Below are positions 23,456-35,880 of a stretch of 64,000 nt of DNA, piece after piece (position 1 is the first letter of the stretch; every line of letters starts with the position of its first letter). The notes below the pieces were generated by a model. It was not told where the DNA came from and made no database searches. It saw only the letters and a list, made by a program, of their open reading frames with translations. Source of the stretch: Tilletia caries (taxonomy: Eukaryota; Basidiomycota; Exobasidiomycetes; Tilletiales; Tilletiaceae). The position numbers and the translations under genes are program-made. Location: positions 1,364,001 through 1,428,000 of the forward strand of contig JALUTQ010000041.1 in assembly GCA_032718865.1 (NCBI GenBank), in the 5' to 3' direction.

Positions 23456-24453
23456 ACTGGAAAGGGACGACGGGGGACGGCGGTGAACGATAGACGACGA
23501 TGGGTTACTGCGAGAGGCAAGAGGGAACGAGAAGCGACGAAAACGTATGAAAAGGGACAAGAAGGGACGAGAAGGAACGGAGAAGGAACGAAATGTAAGA
23601 GATGAGAAGGGACGGGGAAGACAAACGCAGGTGAGCAAAGGAGATTCGATCGACGAAGTGAGTCGTATTTATATCCAGCTTCAAACATGGTGTCTCATCA
23701 GCGCAACGTGCTCACTCCTTTGGAAGTAGGAGCCAGTAAGCAGCCCTAAGCCCATATTGTCGTGCGGCGCTACCTACCGTCCCTCCGCCCCGAGAGTTGT
23801 CGTTCACGAACGCCCTTTCATCTCTGCTGAGCTATACACTCGCATCCTAAGGAGATGTGTCGCATTGCAGTCGGTTTCACTCACTCGTTCGCAGGATGGT
23901 GCGTTCTTGGAGGCTCATCGTCTTCTCGAATGAGCAAAGAAACGTGACATAACGAGGTGCGAGCTCAATTGTTACATGGGGCGGATTTGCGTGGAGTAGG
24001 CCAGCCATGTTGCTCTGCGTGTCGGGGTGAGCGAAGAGAAAGAAGAGCGGGGTAATTTGAGCATCTTGCGTCCTGGTGTGCAACTCTTAACGAAGAGGTT
24101 GAAGGCGTGGAAGCGTAATAAGAACGTTTATGTATTCATTGTTCGTCGACGCATGGACCTATGTTCCTGCACGTGTTTCAGGTGTTTGTTTTTTAGGTGG
24201 CAGTCAAGTTCATTTCCCATCAATGACAACGCTTCGTGGACGAGGAACGAAATGAGAGGGGTTACCAGTCTAAGGATAGTAGTCAATTGCAGGCGGCATC
24301 AATGCTTAATGTGTACAGCGTTTACGACAGAAGCGATACAATTTATACAGAGGAGGTCGATTCGTGGCGTGTTACTGGGTGGTATGGGTCCGAGGGAGGG
24401 GGAGCAACAGATACGTGCCAAAAGCGATATTCAACTGGGCTAGCAGCCGTTCT
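23456..24453. other. Intergenic, no supported gene
   Basis: This is the upstream region of the lipase plus about 700 bp with no convincing frame. The 3' end of the Thr-rich gene lies just beyond it. Confidence 0.5.
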
Positions 24454-25964
24454 TCAGTTCGTGCTCTGCCCACACTGGAGTAGTCCGCCGACTTCATTGT
24501 CTCCAGGAATGATACCGATCATGGTACCCGGGTTCTCAGCGACACACTGAGACTCCAAGTCGTCGTTCGTCGGCTTGTAAGCGAAGTTGAGGCCAAGACC
24601 GTAGCAGGTGCCCGTGACATAGTTCGCATCCGGTGGGGTTTGGACCCAAGCCCACGTCACAGATCCAGGCGAGCCGGCGATCGATTGGCAGCAGGTGGGG
24701 GCGTCTGGGGTGATTCCTGTGCTGAATGGGTCCTGATAAGGGGTAGATGCATCTGGTGTCCAGGTCCGCAGGGGAAACTGTCCGACTGGATCGCAGACCG
24801 AGTATAGGTCAACGACGGTCGTCTGGGTCGGAGGATCAGCATGTACGTCCAGCGTCTTGGTGACCGTGACCTTAGGGTCGGTGGGCTTGACAGTAGCCGT
24901 AATGGTGTTGGCGGTGAGAGTCAGTTTCCTTGCCTTGGTCTGTCGAGAGAGGTCACTGATGTCAATGCTTGTTTTTCCTCATAGTCAGTCAAGCATGGGC
25001 ACTCATCACGTGCACTCACAACAATTGAAGTCACTCCTGCCGGGTAGCGCGTGCTCGTGACTGTTCCAGTAGCCGTGCTAGTGATCGTGACGGTGGGCCG
25101 ATGGGCTCGCTTCGTCTCGGTCACAGTGACCTTCGCCTTCTTCGTGACGGTAGTCGTGACCTTGACGTGGGGCGTGCAGATGATCTGCTTGCCACGGAGA
25201 GCTCGAGGAGATACTCCTCTTGAACCCGACTGCGCACCGGGGTTGGCTCCCGGGTAGCCGTCGTAGTTCATACGCAGCTGGTTTCGAGGCACAAGAGTGA
25301 TGCCGTCGTTGTCGTCGCCGTCGGCTTCATCACCATCATTGTCATCGTGAAGACCACGAGGTACAGGAGCCACAAGTGTCGGAGCGGGCGCTTCGAGCGT
25401 GTATGATGTGATCATACTCGAGATTGTTGTCGTGGGGGGCAAGATTTCGTACTCTGTTGAAGTGGGCCTAGTAAACGAGACATTGGCGGGCTGTGAGCCT
25501 ACGATGCCGTGGAGTGCTGAAGCTATGAATATGCCCACTTACTTGAACGGTGCATTAGTAACAGTAGTGGTTGGTACCAAGACCGAAAACTTGGTAGAAG
25601 TGCTTGTCACAACGGCTGTGCGTGCGTTCGCGGACACCACCTGCGTCGCTACTGTGACGGCGACCTTGGTACGTGTGCGAGCCTTGGGTGTGTGTGTGGA
25701 CTCCACTGTGGCAATGGGACGACTGCATGCAAATAAAAGGGATCGTTCAGGATCTCAATCCACCGAAGGCTGGCAGGAATGTGAGGGTGCAACTCACACA
25801 ATGATGGTCTTATGGCAGGTGTGAGTGGGCAAGAACTTGGTTCTCGTCTTGGTACCGCCTACGTTCACGGTGCTGCACTTCAGCTCGACCTTATGGGCTT
25901 CTGCAACTCCAGGTGCAGAGGAAGCGATGGCGAGGCCGATGATTGACGCGGCTATGAAACGCAT
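24454..25964 (-). CDS. Secreted or cell-surface Thr-rich protein
   Basis: The gene starts with a signal peptide (MRFIAASIIGLAIASSAPG) and stops at 24454. At least four exons are indicated by GTGAGT-type donors near 25800, 25550 and 25015. The mature protein is dominated by Thr/Val-rich repeats of a VTVTKT type, with an acidic linker (DDNDGDEADGDDND). This is typical of O-mannosylated wall or mucin-like proteins. The C-terminal 100 residues form a distinct Cys-containing domain (APTCCQSIAG, TGTCYGLGLNF, ESQCVAENPG, LLQCGQ) that was not recognised. No GPI anchor signal is seen at the C-terminus. Secretion is well supported, but the role is not known. Confidence 0.78.
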
Positions 25965-27123
25965 GTTGGAAGCTCGTGGGCTGGCTGTTGAAAGAGGTGG
26001 CAGGAGATGTTAGAGAGTGGAGGATAAACGGCCGATTAGAGAGGTGGTAGAAGTGAGGATGAGGAGGAGGAGGCGGAGGCGGAGGTGAGAGGTAAGAAGC
26101 GAAGCGAATGTGTCAAACACTCGAGGATAGTAGATGGTAAAGGATGATAGTGAGGCAAGCCTGAGGGATTCAGAATGTCTGTGCAACTCCTCAATGCCTT
26201 TATATAGCCCTTCTCCCAGTCCCTCGTTACCAGCTCATGGCGAGAAGCAGTAGGACGAGACCCACAGAATGACTGTTGGACGCAGCATCGCGGTAGATTC
26301 GACCCGTGAGCTCGGCGACCGGTGTAGAGTAATTGACGAACTCGTCGACCGTCGCGGATCGCCCCCGTCGGAGAGTCGAAGCCACACATGCATCTTGCAA
26401 GTTTGGGCAGATCTGAAGTCTGAACAGCACAGAGAGGGGCGGGAGAGAGAGAGGATCAGCGGAGAAGTTGGAAAAAGCCCTGCGTAGGAGAAGAGACGGG
26501 GCGAAAATCTAAAGGAGTGGTCAGCATCCCGCGGACCGCCAAGAAGGACCGTTTGATCCTTCGTTATTCCAGCCAGTATCCCCCCTCAGGTGGGCAAAGG
26601 GTACGTTTGGCCTTCCTGCGAGCACACTGCTGAAGGACTTTGCGCAACCCCGAGCTGCTCGTCTCCGAACGGGCAGGGCATGAATGTTATTACTTCGTCC
26701 AGTTGGTCGGAGCTCGAGAATGGTTAAAAACGCAGGTCGCGGAGTTGAAACGCGTTGAGTCTGAGGGTGGGGACGGGAAGGACCAACATCTCGACGACAA
26801 TCGGGGCACAGTCAGGTCAGGACATGTAGCGGTCGCGGCCATCTCCGCCTTTCAGTGTGTAGATGCTTCTGCGTGATGTGCATCGTGGTTCGTGGTCGCA
26901 GTCATGGAAGATGCAAGGATGAAGCGATGGAGGAACCCTCCATTGTCGTTCAACTTCGATGCAGTCAGTGCCAACACCGACAACCACACATCGCAGCGAA
27001 GTCCAGCATCAAGCCGCGCCGCACCACACCTCGCTGACTGGTTTCGACACTAGAGAAGCGTTTGAGATGCTGATATTGATTATGATGCTTTGCAGTGGTT
27101 GCACATGTTGCTGTTTAATGATG
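25965..27123. other. Intergenic, no supported gene
   Basis: The promoter side of the Thr-rich gene, followed by about 900 bp in which short frames overlap on both strands. No RNA gene or repeat was seen. Confidence 0.5.
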
Positions 27124-29112
27124 TTACATTGACTCAAACTCAAGCGCGACCCATTCCTCCGCCCACGTCTCCTCCTCCTCCTTTTGCTCAGCCGCAGACC
27201 CAGCCGCCGGTGCTCGACAGCAATCCACCGAACACACATACACCCACGCCGTCGCCCACCCGAGCCCGACAACCTCCCGACCACTCGCAGTTTGAGCTTG
27301 TTGTTGTTGCTGGTGCTGCGCCGAACCCAAGGGAGCACGACCCAATGCCCGCGCAACCTCACGTTGCCGAGCTCGTTCGGCCCGTTCGGACGGGGTATAC
27401 CCTACATCCAATGCTCGTTCCGCCTCCAGATCAGAAGGAGAAGCAGCCGAAGCAGCCAAGACTTGCTGCACACTCTTGCCACTCTGCGTCTTCAATGTTG
27501 AAGGCTTGAGCACGTTGATAAGGTTCGGCATGAGCTGGAGCTCAAACGTTCGAGGCGATCCACAGCGTTCACACGCCGGCGGGTTGATGTGCGTCACCTT
27601 CTTCTTGGCATCGGCAGCTTGGTCTGCTGAGCCGATGGCAAGTCGACGAGCGTACGGAAGTGGCACACCGTCCCATGCATACCGAAGAATTTGAGAAGGT
27701 TCGCGCCGGACTCGGTCGACAAAGCGTTCGAAGGTCGACGTCATACCACTGAGGAGTTGACGTTCATACCCCTCCGCGCCGCCTTTACCGCCAGCACCGG
27801 TGTCGAATGCGCTGGCAGCCTTGGCCTTGGCAGCAGCGGCCTTTTCGTCTTCTTCTTGGGCGTACGGTTCGGCAATGGTGCTCAGGTATTGTGGAGGGAA
27901 GTAGGCAAGCATGTCGGCTGGATCTGGCCATGTTTGTTCGTCCTCCTTGTCAGGTCCGTCTGGACATGCACTTGGCGCCCGATGTTTGCGGTCGGCTCGT
28001 ATTCTCCGGTGCTCTTCGAGTGTAGCCTTGACCTGAAGCTCTTCTGCTAACCTTTCGGCTTGCTCGGTCGCTTCGTCAATATCATCTTCATCTTCGTCTT
28101 GCTCGTCCTCTTCATCATCGCTGTCGCCGCCAAAGAGCATGGCTTTGCTTCCGCCTTGTGACCCTGATGTACTTTGCATGCTGAAGGGATTCTTGCCGTT
28201 TGACGCTGTCGAGGCTAGTCGCTCTTGTTCACGTTTGGCTTTGAGGCTTTCCTTTTCCTCTCGTCGAGCACGTTGCTTCGCCAGCTTGGCCGCCCATCGG
28301 GGGTTGAACGTCAGCGTTCGTAGGACCCGGACGCTTTCGGTACGGAGGAGGACAGAAGGAAAAATGTCAGCGTACCGCTCCGATCAACAGGGGAAGGGGG
28401 GAGTGAGAGCCCAGGAGCAGGCCGAGGGGAAGTCGTAAGCATCATGGTTAAAAAGCTCGATTGTCAAAGATGTTTAATTTCACTACGAGACCATCGTAAT
28501 GGAAACGCTCAAGTGAAGAAATTTTGATTGTAATCCTTTGCAGTGTGACTTTCCCCGAGGCGGGCAGCTTGTTGAGTGGAGGGGAGCAAAAAGAAAAACT
28601 CACCTGGGTCTTCTACTGCTGCCTTCGGAAGACTGCTCGTCGGATCGTGGTGCATTGCAAGCCTTGCGGGCACAGCCCCAAACATGCAAGCATCGATCGT
28701 AAGGACTGTCTTCGCGCGGTGCAAAGATCTGCACGAGCAGTTCCATCGGCTGAGCACAGGCGGGGTTCGGACACCTCGTCGTGGCCGGGTAAGGCGGCAG
28801 GGTCCGTAGAGGCAGGAATGAGGGAGGCCCTCCTATTCTTGAGACGAGCGGGTTCTCGATGTCGGCGGATGCGACGGGCCCGTCGGGGAGGGCGATATAT
28901 GTGTCGGTGTCGTCTTCAGCGTCGTTGTCACCGTCATCGTCATCGTCGTCCGACACCTCCTCGTCGTCGTCATCGTCATCATCTTGAGCAACGGTGTCGC
29001 CTACGAACTTGACCGTTGGTGGTCTCGGCTGACCAGCAGCTGGGGTATCGGTGTGCTCGCCATTGCCGTCACCAGCAAGAGTGGTTTCCCGTGCTGGCTG
29101 ATCAGAGGCCAT
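27124..29112 (-). CDS. TSR4: PDCD2-like protein, Tsr4 homologue
   Basis: Tsr4/PDCD2 proteins are dedicated chaperones of ribosomal protein uS5 (Rps2) in 40S assembly. The start codon ends at 29112 and the stop is at 27124. An intron lies around 28340-28600. The N-terminal exon has an Asp-rich run and then a zinc-binding pattern (TRCPNPACAQPM, HVWGCARKAC). The second exon has RTLTFNPRWAAKLAKQRARRE and an acidic region. The PDCD2 C-terminal domain follows (FERFVDRV, QILRYAWDGVPL, NPPACERCGSPRTFELQLMP, and a final VYVCSVDCC). Inserted Ala/Gln-rich stretches lengthen it compared with yeast Tsr4. Confidence 0.92.
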
Positions 29113-29707
29113 CTGTGTTTCGAAGGAGCGGGAACGAGGGTGAGCAACGACAGCAAGGAAGGGGAAGCGGGGAGGGAATGAATGATGGTCGGGGAGAGAG
29201 GGGGAGATTGTCAGGATTAGGTAGCCACAGTGTTGTGCAGCATGTCCGCCACGGCAATTCCAACCACCGCGCAGGGGAAGGCGCCTAGACTGGCGGTCAG
29301 ACTCGTCATCTAGTGATATTCATCAGGTTAAAGGGAGAGTGGCAGGCGGAGGCGCGTCGTCGCTGCCATCGTCTCGATGGTGCTCACGAGCGAGTAGGAG
29401 CGAGGATGGAAGGGAAGCATGAAGAAAGACTCACCTGTATGGGAGAGGAAGAAAGCGAGGCAAGTTGGTGGGCAGGAAGAACGAGTGCGAGCGAAGAATT
29501 TTTTCTGGAAGATTGAATGAATTGAATGATTGCCAAAAACGCACGGTGTCGCGAGCAATTTCCATTTCGAAATTCGGAGAAATTGCGTCACCAACGGGTC
29601 GCTTACAAATCAGATCCTTCCCACTCACTCACTCACTCACTCACTGACTTGACCAACTTGCCTTCGACCACGACCATTTCTTCCCAACGCAAAGCCAAGT
29701 CATCGCA
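29113..29707. other. Divergent promoter region between TSR4 and GRX5
   Basis: About 600 bp lie between the starts of two divergent genes. A CTCACTCACTCACT run lies at about 29621-29645, just ahead of GRX5. No gene is seen. Confidence 0.5.
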
Positions 29708-30380
29708 ATGAGCTTCCTTCGCACCACCCTCGCCAGCGCACCTCGCGCCGCATCATTCGCTGTCACCCGCGCCGGCAGCAGCGCCACCACCTCTCGTCTC
29801 GCCGCCGCCTCTTCCATCCGCGCCCTCTCCACCTCGGTCTCTCCTCGCTCCACACTCCTCTCCTCCCGCACGCGCCTCCCCCGTACTCCCGCCGCGCCTC
29901 AACATCAACAGCACCGCAACCTCAGCTCCGACACCCGCACCAAGCTCGACACCCTCACCAAGTCCTCCCCGCTCGTCCTCTTCATGAAGGGCAACCCCGA
30001 GATGCCCATGTGCGGCTTCTCGCGCGCCGTCGTGCAGATCCTCGACGTGCAGGGTGTCAATTTGCGCAAGGTTACTGCGGTGAATGTGTTGGAGGACGAG
30101 GAGGTGCGGCATGGGGTGAAGGAGTACTCGGATTGGCCGACGATTCCGCAGGTGTATGTGGGCGGCGAGTTTGTGGGTGGGTGTGATATCATGCTTAGCA
30201 GTGAGTGTTCCCAATTCCCTCCTTTGATACACTCTCGACTTCGGAGATCGCTGATGTCTTCTCTTTTTCTCTGCGACAGTGCACCAATCTGGCGAGCTCG
30301 AGGAGTTGCTCGTCAAGAACGGCCTCATCACAAGCCCCGACCAGCCACCAGCCGCCGAGGCTCCCGCTCAACAAAGCTGA
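29708..30380 (+). CDS. GRX5: Mitochondrial monothiol glutaredoxin, Grx5
   Basis: Grx5 transfers Fe-S clusters from the ISCU scaffold to recipient proteins in the mitochondrial matrix. Two exons (29708-30200 and 30280-30380) give 197 residues. The first 75 or so residues are rich in Arg, Ser and Ala with almost no acidic residues, a mitochondrial presequence. The glutaredoxin domain follows: [16 protein letters not shown] with the single active-site Cys in CGFS, then [18 protein letters not shown], which holds the glutathione-binding TIPQ and GG-CD parts. The splice site falls after the first base of the ATG codon of [11 protein letters not shown]. Length and order match the family. Confidence 0.95.
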
Positions 30381-30700
30381 GAGCCAGTTATTCCTTTCGA
30401 ATGGACGCTTTGCAATCCCAACCCCATCTTCAGCAAACACTCGGGGCAGATATCCCCTTTTTTGAGCTGAGGTGTTGATTCAACATCAGTTTGATACGCA
30501 CGCATCCTGAGTCAAGGTGAAGGAAGGCGGCCCGCGTGCATTGCCACCGGATCGCATGCATCGCGATTCGCGGCCCGCGATAGAACCTGCCCCAACAATG
30601 CTGTCCAACAAGGTATCATTTTGAGAAAGAAAACACAGGTATACTTAAACATACAAGCCAACAAACGGAAATCCTCTGTCCCAAAGAAAGATCGACTCGT

Positions 30701-32610
30701 TCACGCGAAGAACCCCTTCCGATCCTCCTTCCGCACGCGGCCCATGTGCAGCAGTGCATAACAAAGCTTGAACAGCCGCCCGCAATCGTCGTTGTCCGAG
30801 AAGGGGTATTTGCCACCGAGCGAGTACGCTGCTCCGAAGCCGCTGCAGATGCCGATTTCGTGCATGTTGAGGACGTTCCAGGCGCCGCAGAAGCTGGCGT
30901 TTGGGAAAGAGTGGCAGATTAGTATGGTAGTACTTTATGATGTGGGTAAATGGAGGATGGGCTCACTTGGTGTGATTCCTTCCGTTGATGGTCCAAAGCC
31001 AGGGAACGACCTTGTAGTACAGCGATGCCCTACGCCGAAGGAAAGGAATCAGAATAAGCCACCAAACCAAAACCCCAAACAGAGTTGCCGAAACATGGGC
31101 CTATGCTCACCGATGACTCTGCTGCTTCCACCACTTCTTCAAGATGATCTTGTCCTCGTCCACCTCGTTCGCAGTCCACCGCTCGGACTGACCGCGGTCG
31201 AGGTAGATCGTCTGGAAGACCTGGTCCTCCAGTGGCTTGTCGTCCTTGAATTGAGGTTGGTAGGTGGTCAGGACGAAGGACATCTCGATCGAGGCCGGGT
31301 CTTCCTCGTACTGCGTGGGGGGTTAGGAAGATAAGAAGTCAAATTGACTTGCCGAAGTGTATGCTGCGCCGGGGAGAACTGGATGATAGGCTCACCTCCT
31401 TGATCAGGTAGAGCGGCTTCCAGTTCTCCTTCGCAAACTGGAACGCCTTCTTGCTCTCCTCGTCGTCCCGTTTCGCATTAAACTCCTCATTATACTCCAT
31501 CTCATAATGCTTCTTCATATACTCCGCATCAAAATGCGTGTACGTGATGTCCCACTTGTACACAACCGAGCCCAGGATAGCCCGCTCGCGCCACGTCGCG
31601 TCCTTGCCGAGGATCTTGAGCGCCGTGTCGGCGTCGCAGCCAATGATGAGCTCGTCGAAGACGTTCTGACGAGAGTCGGAGCCCTTCTGCGCGATCCGTT
31701 CCGGGTGGTCGACTTCCTCCTCCGGGTCCAGCTTGGCTTCTTCCTCGGAGATGTGGCGGGAGGTGATGAGGACGTGTCCGCCCTTCGCACGTGCGGCGCG
31801 TGATCCTCGTTCCACAGCGGTGACTTCGCGCGAGAGATGGATCCGGACGTTCCCATTCTTCGTGACCTCTTCCTTCCAGAGGCTGTACACCTCCCCGAGT
31901 TTGGGAAAGGCCATCATGGTGGGTACGCTGGCGAGGAGACTCTCCTCCGAGAACTCGAAGAGACGCATGGACGGGTCCAGGAAGACGCGCTCCAGAATGG
32001 CCGAGGAGATGTGTCTCGTCTCGTTTCCCGTGCCGAAGAAGAGGGCCACGAGCGGGAAGATCATCCGTTCTCCAAACTCGGGCGAGAAGCGGAAGAGCTT
32101 GAGCATCTTGTCGACGGGGATGGCGGCGAAGAGGACTTCGAAGCGTTTGATCGTCTTGAGCACTCGGCCGAACTTCTTGATGTCGGAGCTGAAGCGGCCC
32201 ACAAGGTCGGAGGGGAAGACGTTGCTCCAGAATTCACCCTTGCCCTTTCCGAAGCTGACTTGCATGCCGACCTCGGAAGCCTGGAGACCGAGGGTATCCT
32301 GGAACACGCGGAGGGTGTTGTGGAAGACGGGACTGCATCCCTGTACGCCGTCGTTGATATAATCGGCTCCAAAGCGCTCTGGGTCGGGCAGGGGCACCGA
32401 GGTCGCTGATCCACCGAGGGTCGGGGCGCGGTCGTACATGTCTACGATGAATTTCTCAGGAGAGAGGGAGAGAGAGTGAGCTGCAGACATGGCCGCTGCA
32501 CCTCCACCGACGATAATGACCCGCTTCCGCTTATCATTCTCAGGGCTGACTTTAGCTGGCTGGGCGCTGGCGCTGGCGATTGAGGTTGAGGTTCGATTCG
32601 AGTCCGTCAT
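30701..32610 (-). CDS. FAD-dependent amine oxidase-like protein
   Basis: The start codon ends at 32610 and the stop is at 30701. The first exon (about 31400-32610) holds the FAD-binding Rossmann motif VIIVGGGAAAMSAAHSL near residue 30 and a DMYDRAPTLGGSATS segment, typical of NAD(P)-binding_8/amine oxidase-type flavoproteins. The central substrate region is not distinctive. Further exons near 31130-31310, 30970-31030 and 30701-30900 end with the FCGAWN...GFGAAYSLGGKYPF segment, the usual C-terminal FAD-contact region. No signal peptide or membrane anchor is seen. Related fungal proteins are annotated only as flavin-containing amine oxidase or FAD-dependent oxidoreductase, so the substrate is open. 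Confidence 0.82.
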
Positions 32611-33551
32611 TTTCTACACAGAAGAAGAAGGGCAGCAATGGGAGGGGGTGGGAGGGAGGTAAGGAGAGAAGAGAATGGCCGCAGCTATGTACCCGTCAGT
32701 GATCAGGTCAGGATACAAGAGAAGAGACCAAAGTATTCAGCTGAGCTAACTGACAACGAGCAGAGGGTGAGCTCACTGAGGAAGCTGACATGCATCCAGT
32801 TTCCTACTCCAGCGCTGGGTTCGTGGATCGAAGGTCGCACGCCGATCGGACATGACGCTGACGCAAGCTCGCAAGTTTCCCACGCCCCACGCCCCCAGAG
32901 AACACAAATTCCGATGTGCTCCCAGAGGAACAAAGGGAAGGAACGGGAGTAAACGTTAAGCGCTAAGCGCCTAGCGCCTCTGGAGTTCAATTCTCCGTTG
33001 GAGAGAACGTCTTTTTTTCTTCTTTTTCCCCCGTTTTTTCCTCTTTTTTCTCTCTTTTTTCTTATTTTCTTCTTCTTTTTTTTTCTGTTTCTTTTTTTTT
33101 TTCGCGCCTTCGGGTGAGGACTTTATGCCGCGCGGCATCAGCATGAATAGACTCCTTCCTTCATGCATCCCCCGCTCGTTGATTCGCTGCGTATGTGCCC
33201 ATTTGTAAGCCCGTGGAAGTTCGGCGGTAATCGGAGGTGTTGCGATCGATGTTTACTCTCGCAAACGCGTCGTTTCGATTTTGGATATATCACGCGACTG
33301 CGATTTGTTATCGGGGAAAAGGCTGATCTTATCGAGATTCGAGAAAGCGAGCTGTGAGAAGCTTGGCATTCCTGCGGTTTATTCGCTGCCTTCCCTTCCT
33401 TCTTCTTCCTCTTGCTGTTGCTGGTCCATCCTCAGCGCATCGCACGCTGACTCTCTCTCTCTCTCTTTCCTCTGCTTTCCACGCTCACTGCCCACCACTC
33501 CCGCACTCTCCCATACACACAGGCCCTTCGCAGCAAGAAAAGAGGGAAACG
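32611..33551. other. Intergenic with polypyrimidine tract
   Basis: A T-rich tract of about 100 bp (33010-33110) with only C interruptions lies in the middle, followed by the promoter of the mitoferrin gene. CT-rich sequence continues up to about 33520. No gene is supported. Confidence 0.6.
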
Positions 33552-34831
33552 ATGACAACGACCCAGCTCCAGCCCGAGCCCGAGACCGTGGCCGCCACCC
33601 GGAAGCTCCGCGAGGTGGCCTCCAGCGCCGGCGACGACGACGAGATCGACTACGAAGGCCTCGCCGGCGTCCCCATCCACATCTCCATGCTCGCCGGCTC
33701 CCTCGCCGGCATCACCGAGCACGCAGCCCTCTACCCGGTCGACCTCATCCGCACCCGCATGCAAGTCCTCGCTGCGAGCCCCTCGGCGACATACACCTCC
33801 ATCTCGCAGGCGCTGAGTAGGATTAGTAGCGCGGAGGGCGCCAGGGCGTTATGGCGCGGTGTCAGCTCGGTCATTTTGGGCGCGGGGCCGGCGCATGCTA
33901 TTCATTTTGGCATGTATGAGACTATTAAGGATCTGACGGGGGGGAACAGGCAGGGACACCAGTTTGCCAGCACCGGTCAGTCTTTCTCGTTTTTGCCCCG
34001 TTCTTCTTCGTTACGCTACGTCTGTTGCTGACATTATGCCGCTTTCTCAACAGCTTTCGCTGGAGCAACAGCTACCATCGCAGCTGACGCATTCATGAAC
34101 CCCTTCGATGGTGAGAATCCCCTCTTCAGTCCCCCCCCCCGCGCGCGCGCTTCTCTCCAAGACAACAAATCAACTCACAAACCCCTGCCCCCATTCCCAT
34201 TCCCCCGCAGTGATCAAGCAACGCATGCAACAACACGGCTCCACCTACCGCTCCGTCGTAACCTGCGCAAAATCCGTCTACACCACCGAAGGCCTCCGCG
34301 CATTCTACGTCTCCTACCCAACCACGCTCACCATGACGGTCCCCTTCACCGCGGCCCAATTCACCGTGTACGAATGGGCGAAGAAAGTGCTGAACCCGTC
34401 GGACAAGTACTCGCCCGTGACGCACGCCATCAGCGGCGGCTTTGCGGGCGCGGTGGCTGCTGCGATTACGAATCCGCTCGATGTGGCGAAGACATTGTTG
34501 CAGACCAGGGGGAGTTCGACGGATGAGCGGATACGGAGGGCGGATGGGATGGTGGAGGCCTTTAGGATTATTCATGCGCGGGAGGGATGGAAGGGCTTTG
34601 CGAGGGGGATCAAGCCCAGGATTTTGACGTTTATGCCGAGTAATGCGCTTTGCTGGCTGGTATGTGTTTTCCCTTACCCTCTTCCCTTCGTTTGGCGCGT
34701 CCTTGGCGCTCATGCTGACGGTCTTCTTTCTCATACGCGCGCGCGCACACGCTGGTCTTACCCCCACACAGTCATACGAGGGCTTCCGCTTCCTACTCAA
34801 CCAGCCAAATAAGGCTTCCTCATCATCATGA
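33552..34831 (+). CDS. MRS4: Mitochondrial carrier, mitoferrin (Mrs3/Mrs4) type
   Basis: Mitoferrins import Fe2+ across the inner membrane for haem and Fe-S synthesis. Four exons (33552-33975, 34054-34110, 34211-34659 and 34772-34831) give 329 residues. Three carrier repeats are visible by their signatures: YPVDLIRTRMQ in repeat 1, NPFDVIKQRMQQ in repeat 2 (across the second intron) and NPLDVAKTLLQTRG in repeat 3. The mitoferrin-like context MLAGSLAGITEHAALYPVD and HAIHFGMYE is clear. The C-terminal Ser tail is short. The N-terminus is acidic and precedes the first helix, as in this subfamily. With GRX5 3 kb upstream it serves the same Fe-S pathway. Confidence 0.93.
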
Positions 34832-35880
34832 TCGCCTTTTCTTTCTTTCCAACGAGGTACGGCTGGATCGGCACGAGGCGGGCGCAGCGCGACGAGAGGA
34901 GAGGAGAGGGGAGACAATTGCTGTGTTTGGGAATGTAGAATGAGCTGGCGGGTTGGGGGGCGGTAGGCGGACGTCGGAGCTACGGGGGGCGGGATCAGGG
35001 AGCAGGGTCGCGCGCTTGCTACGAACGGAAGGGGGGGCAAGCATGCTGTTATACGCGGGACTGGAGCGCACGGAGCACCGCGCAAGCTGGGGAGCACGGG
35101 GGCACGGGCATCCGAACGAGCAGGTGGAGGGGAGAAAGGGCCAGCGGCGGGACGATGCATACACCCCCCGCAAACCTCCCCAATCCCAAAAGGTTGGGAC
35201 CTGCGTTCCTTCCCGACGAGCAGCACTCCAACAAAACCCACCTCCCAAAACGAGACACGCGTTCTCCCAACCCCCCTCCCAAGGAGCGACACCCGCGTTC
35301 GTAGACTTTTATAATAACTTTTTTTTTTTGAATCGACCTTTGGCGGAGGCGCGGACGGGTGTGCGAGGAGTAGGGGGCAAACCATGCCGACGGACTGGGT
35401 GGCAGGACCCAACGCACACGGCGAACGTCCCTCGAGGAACGAGCCGAACCCTGCCCGCCTACGCCAACTAGAGCATTGCACTTCTTCCCCCATCCCCTTC
35501 CTTGCAGCATCCCCCCATCCCCTTCCTTGCAGCATCCCCCCATCCCGTTCTTCCACTCACCCATAACCTTCGCTTTCATTCGCTTGCTTGCCCCTTCGTC
35601 GCATCCAATCCTTCCCTCCCCCTTTCCTTACTTTGCCCTTTTGCCCACTTTTTTTCTTCTCCCCTTCAAGTCAAGCCAACTTCCCCAAAAAGAAACAGAA
35701 ATCACACAGAACGCACAGAGCAGGCACGGCGCACCTATACATGTTTTACTTTTACAACATTGGGACCCGAGTGCGAGTAGGACAGTGTAATGTACGTCGC
35801 GTGGAGAGACCGGTCACATCCTGCAAGGGACAACGGAGAAAGAAAGAAGGAGCGTTGAGCAAGCCGAGTTCGCAAAGAAA
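34832..35880. other. Intergenic, GC-rich then CT-rich
   Basis: The gap between convergent genes. A near-duplicate 21-bp pair (CCCATCCCCTTCCTTGCAG twice, 35491-35531) is present. The long minus frame at 34126-35556 is compositional and has no domain. Confidence 0.5.

Noticed and set aside
34126..35556. A 476-codon minus-strand frame
   Set aside because: It is antisense to the mitoferrin exon 3 and then runs into GC-rich spacer; low-complexity protein with no domain.
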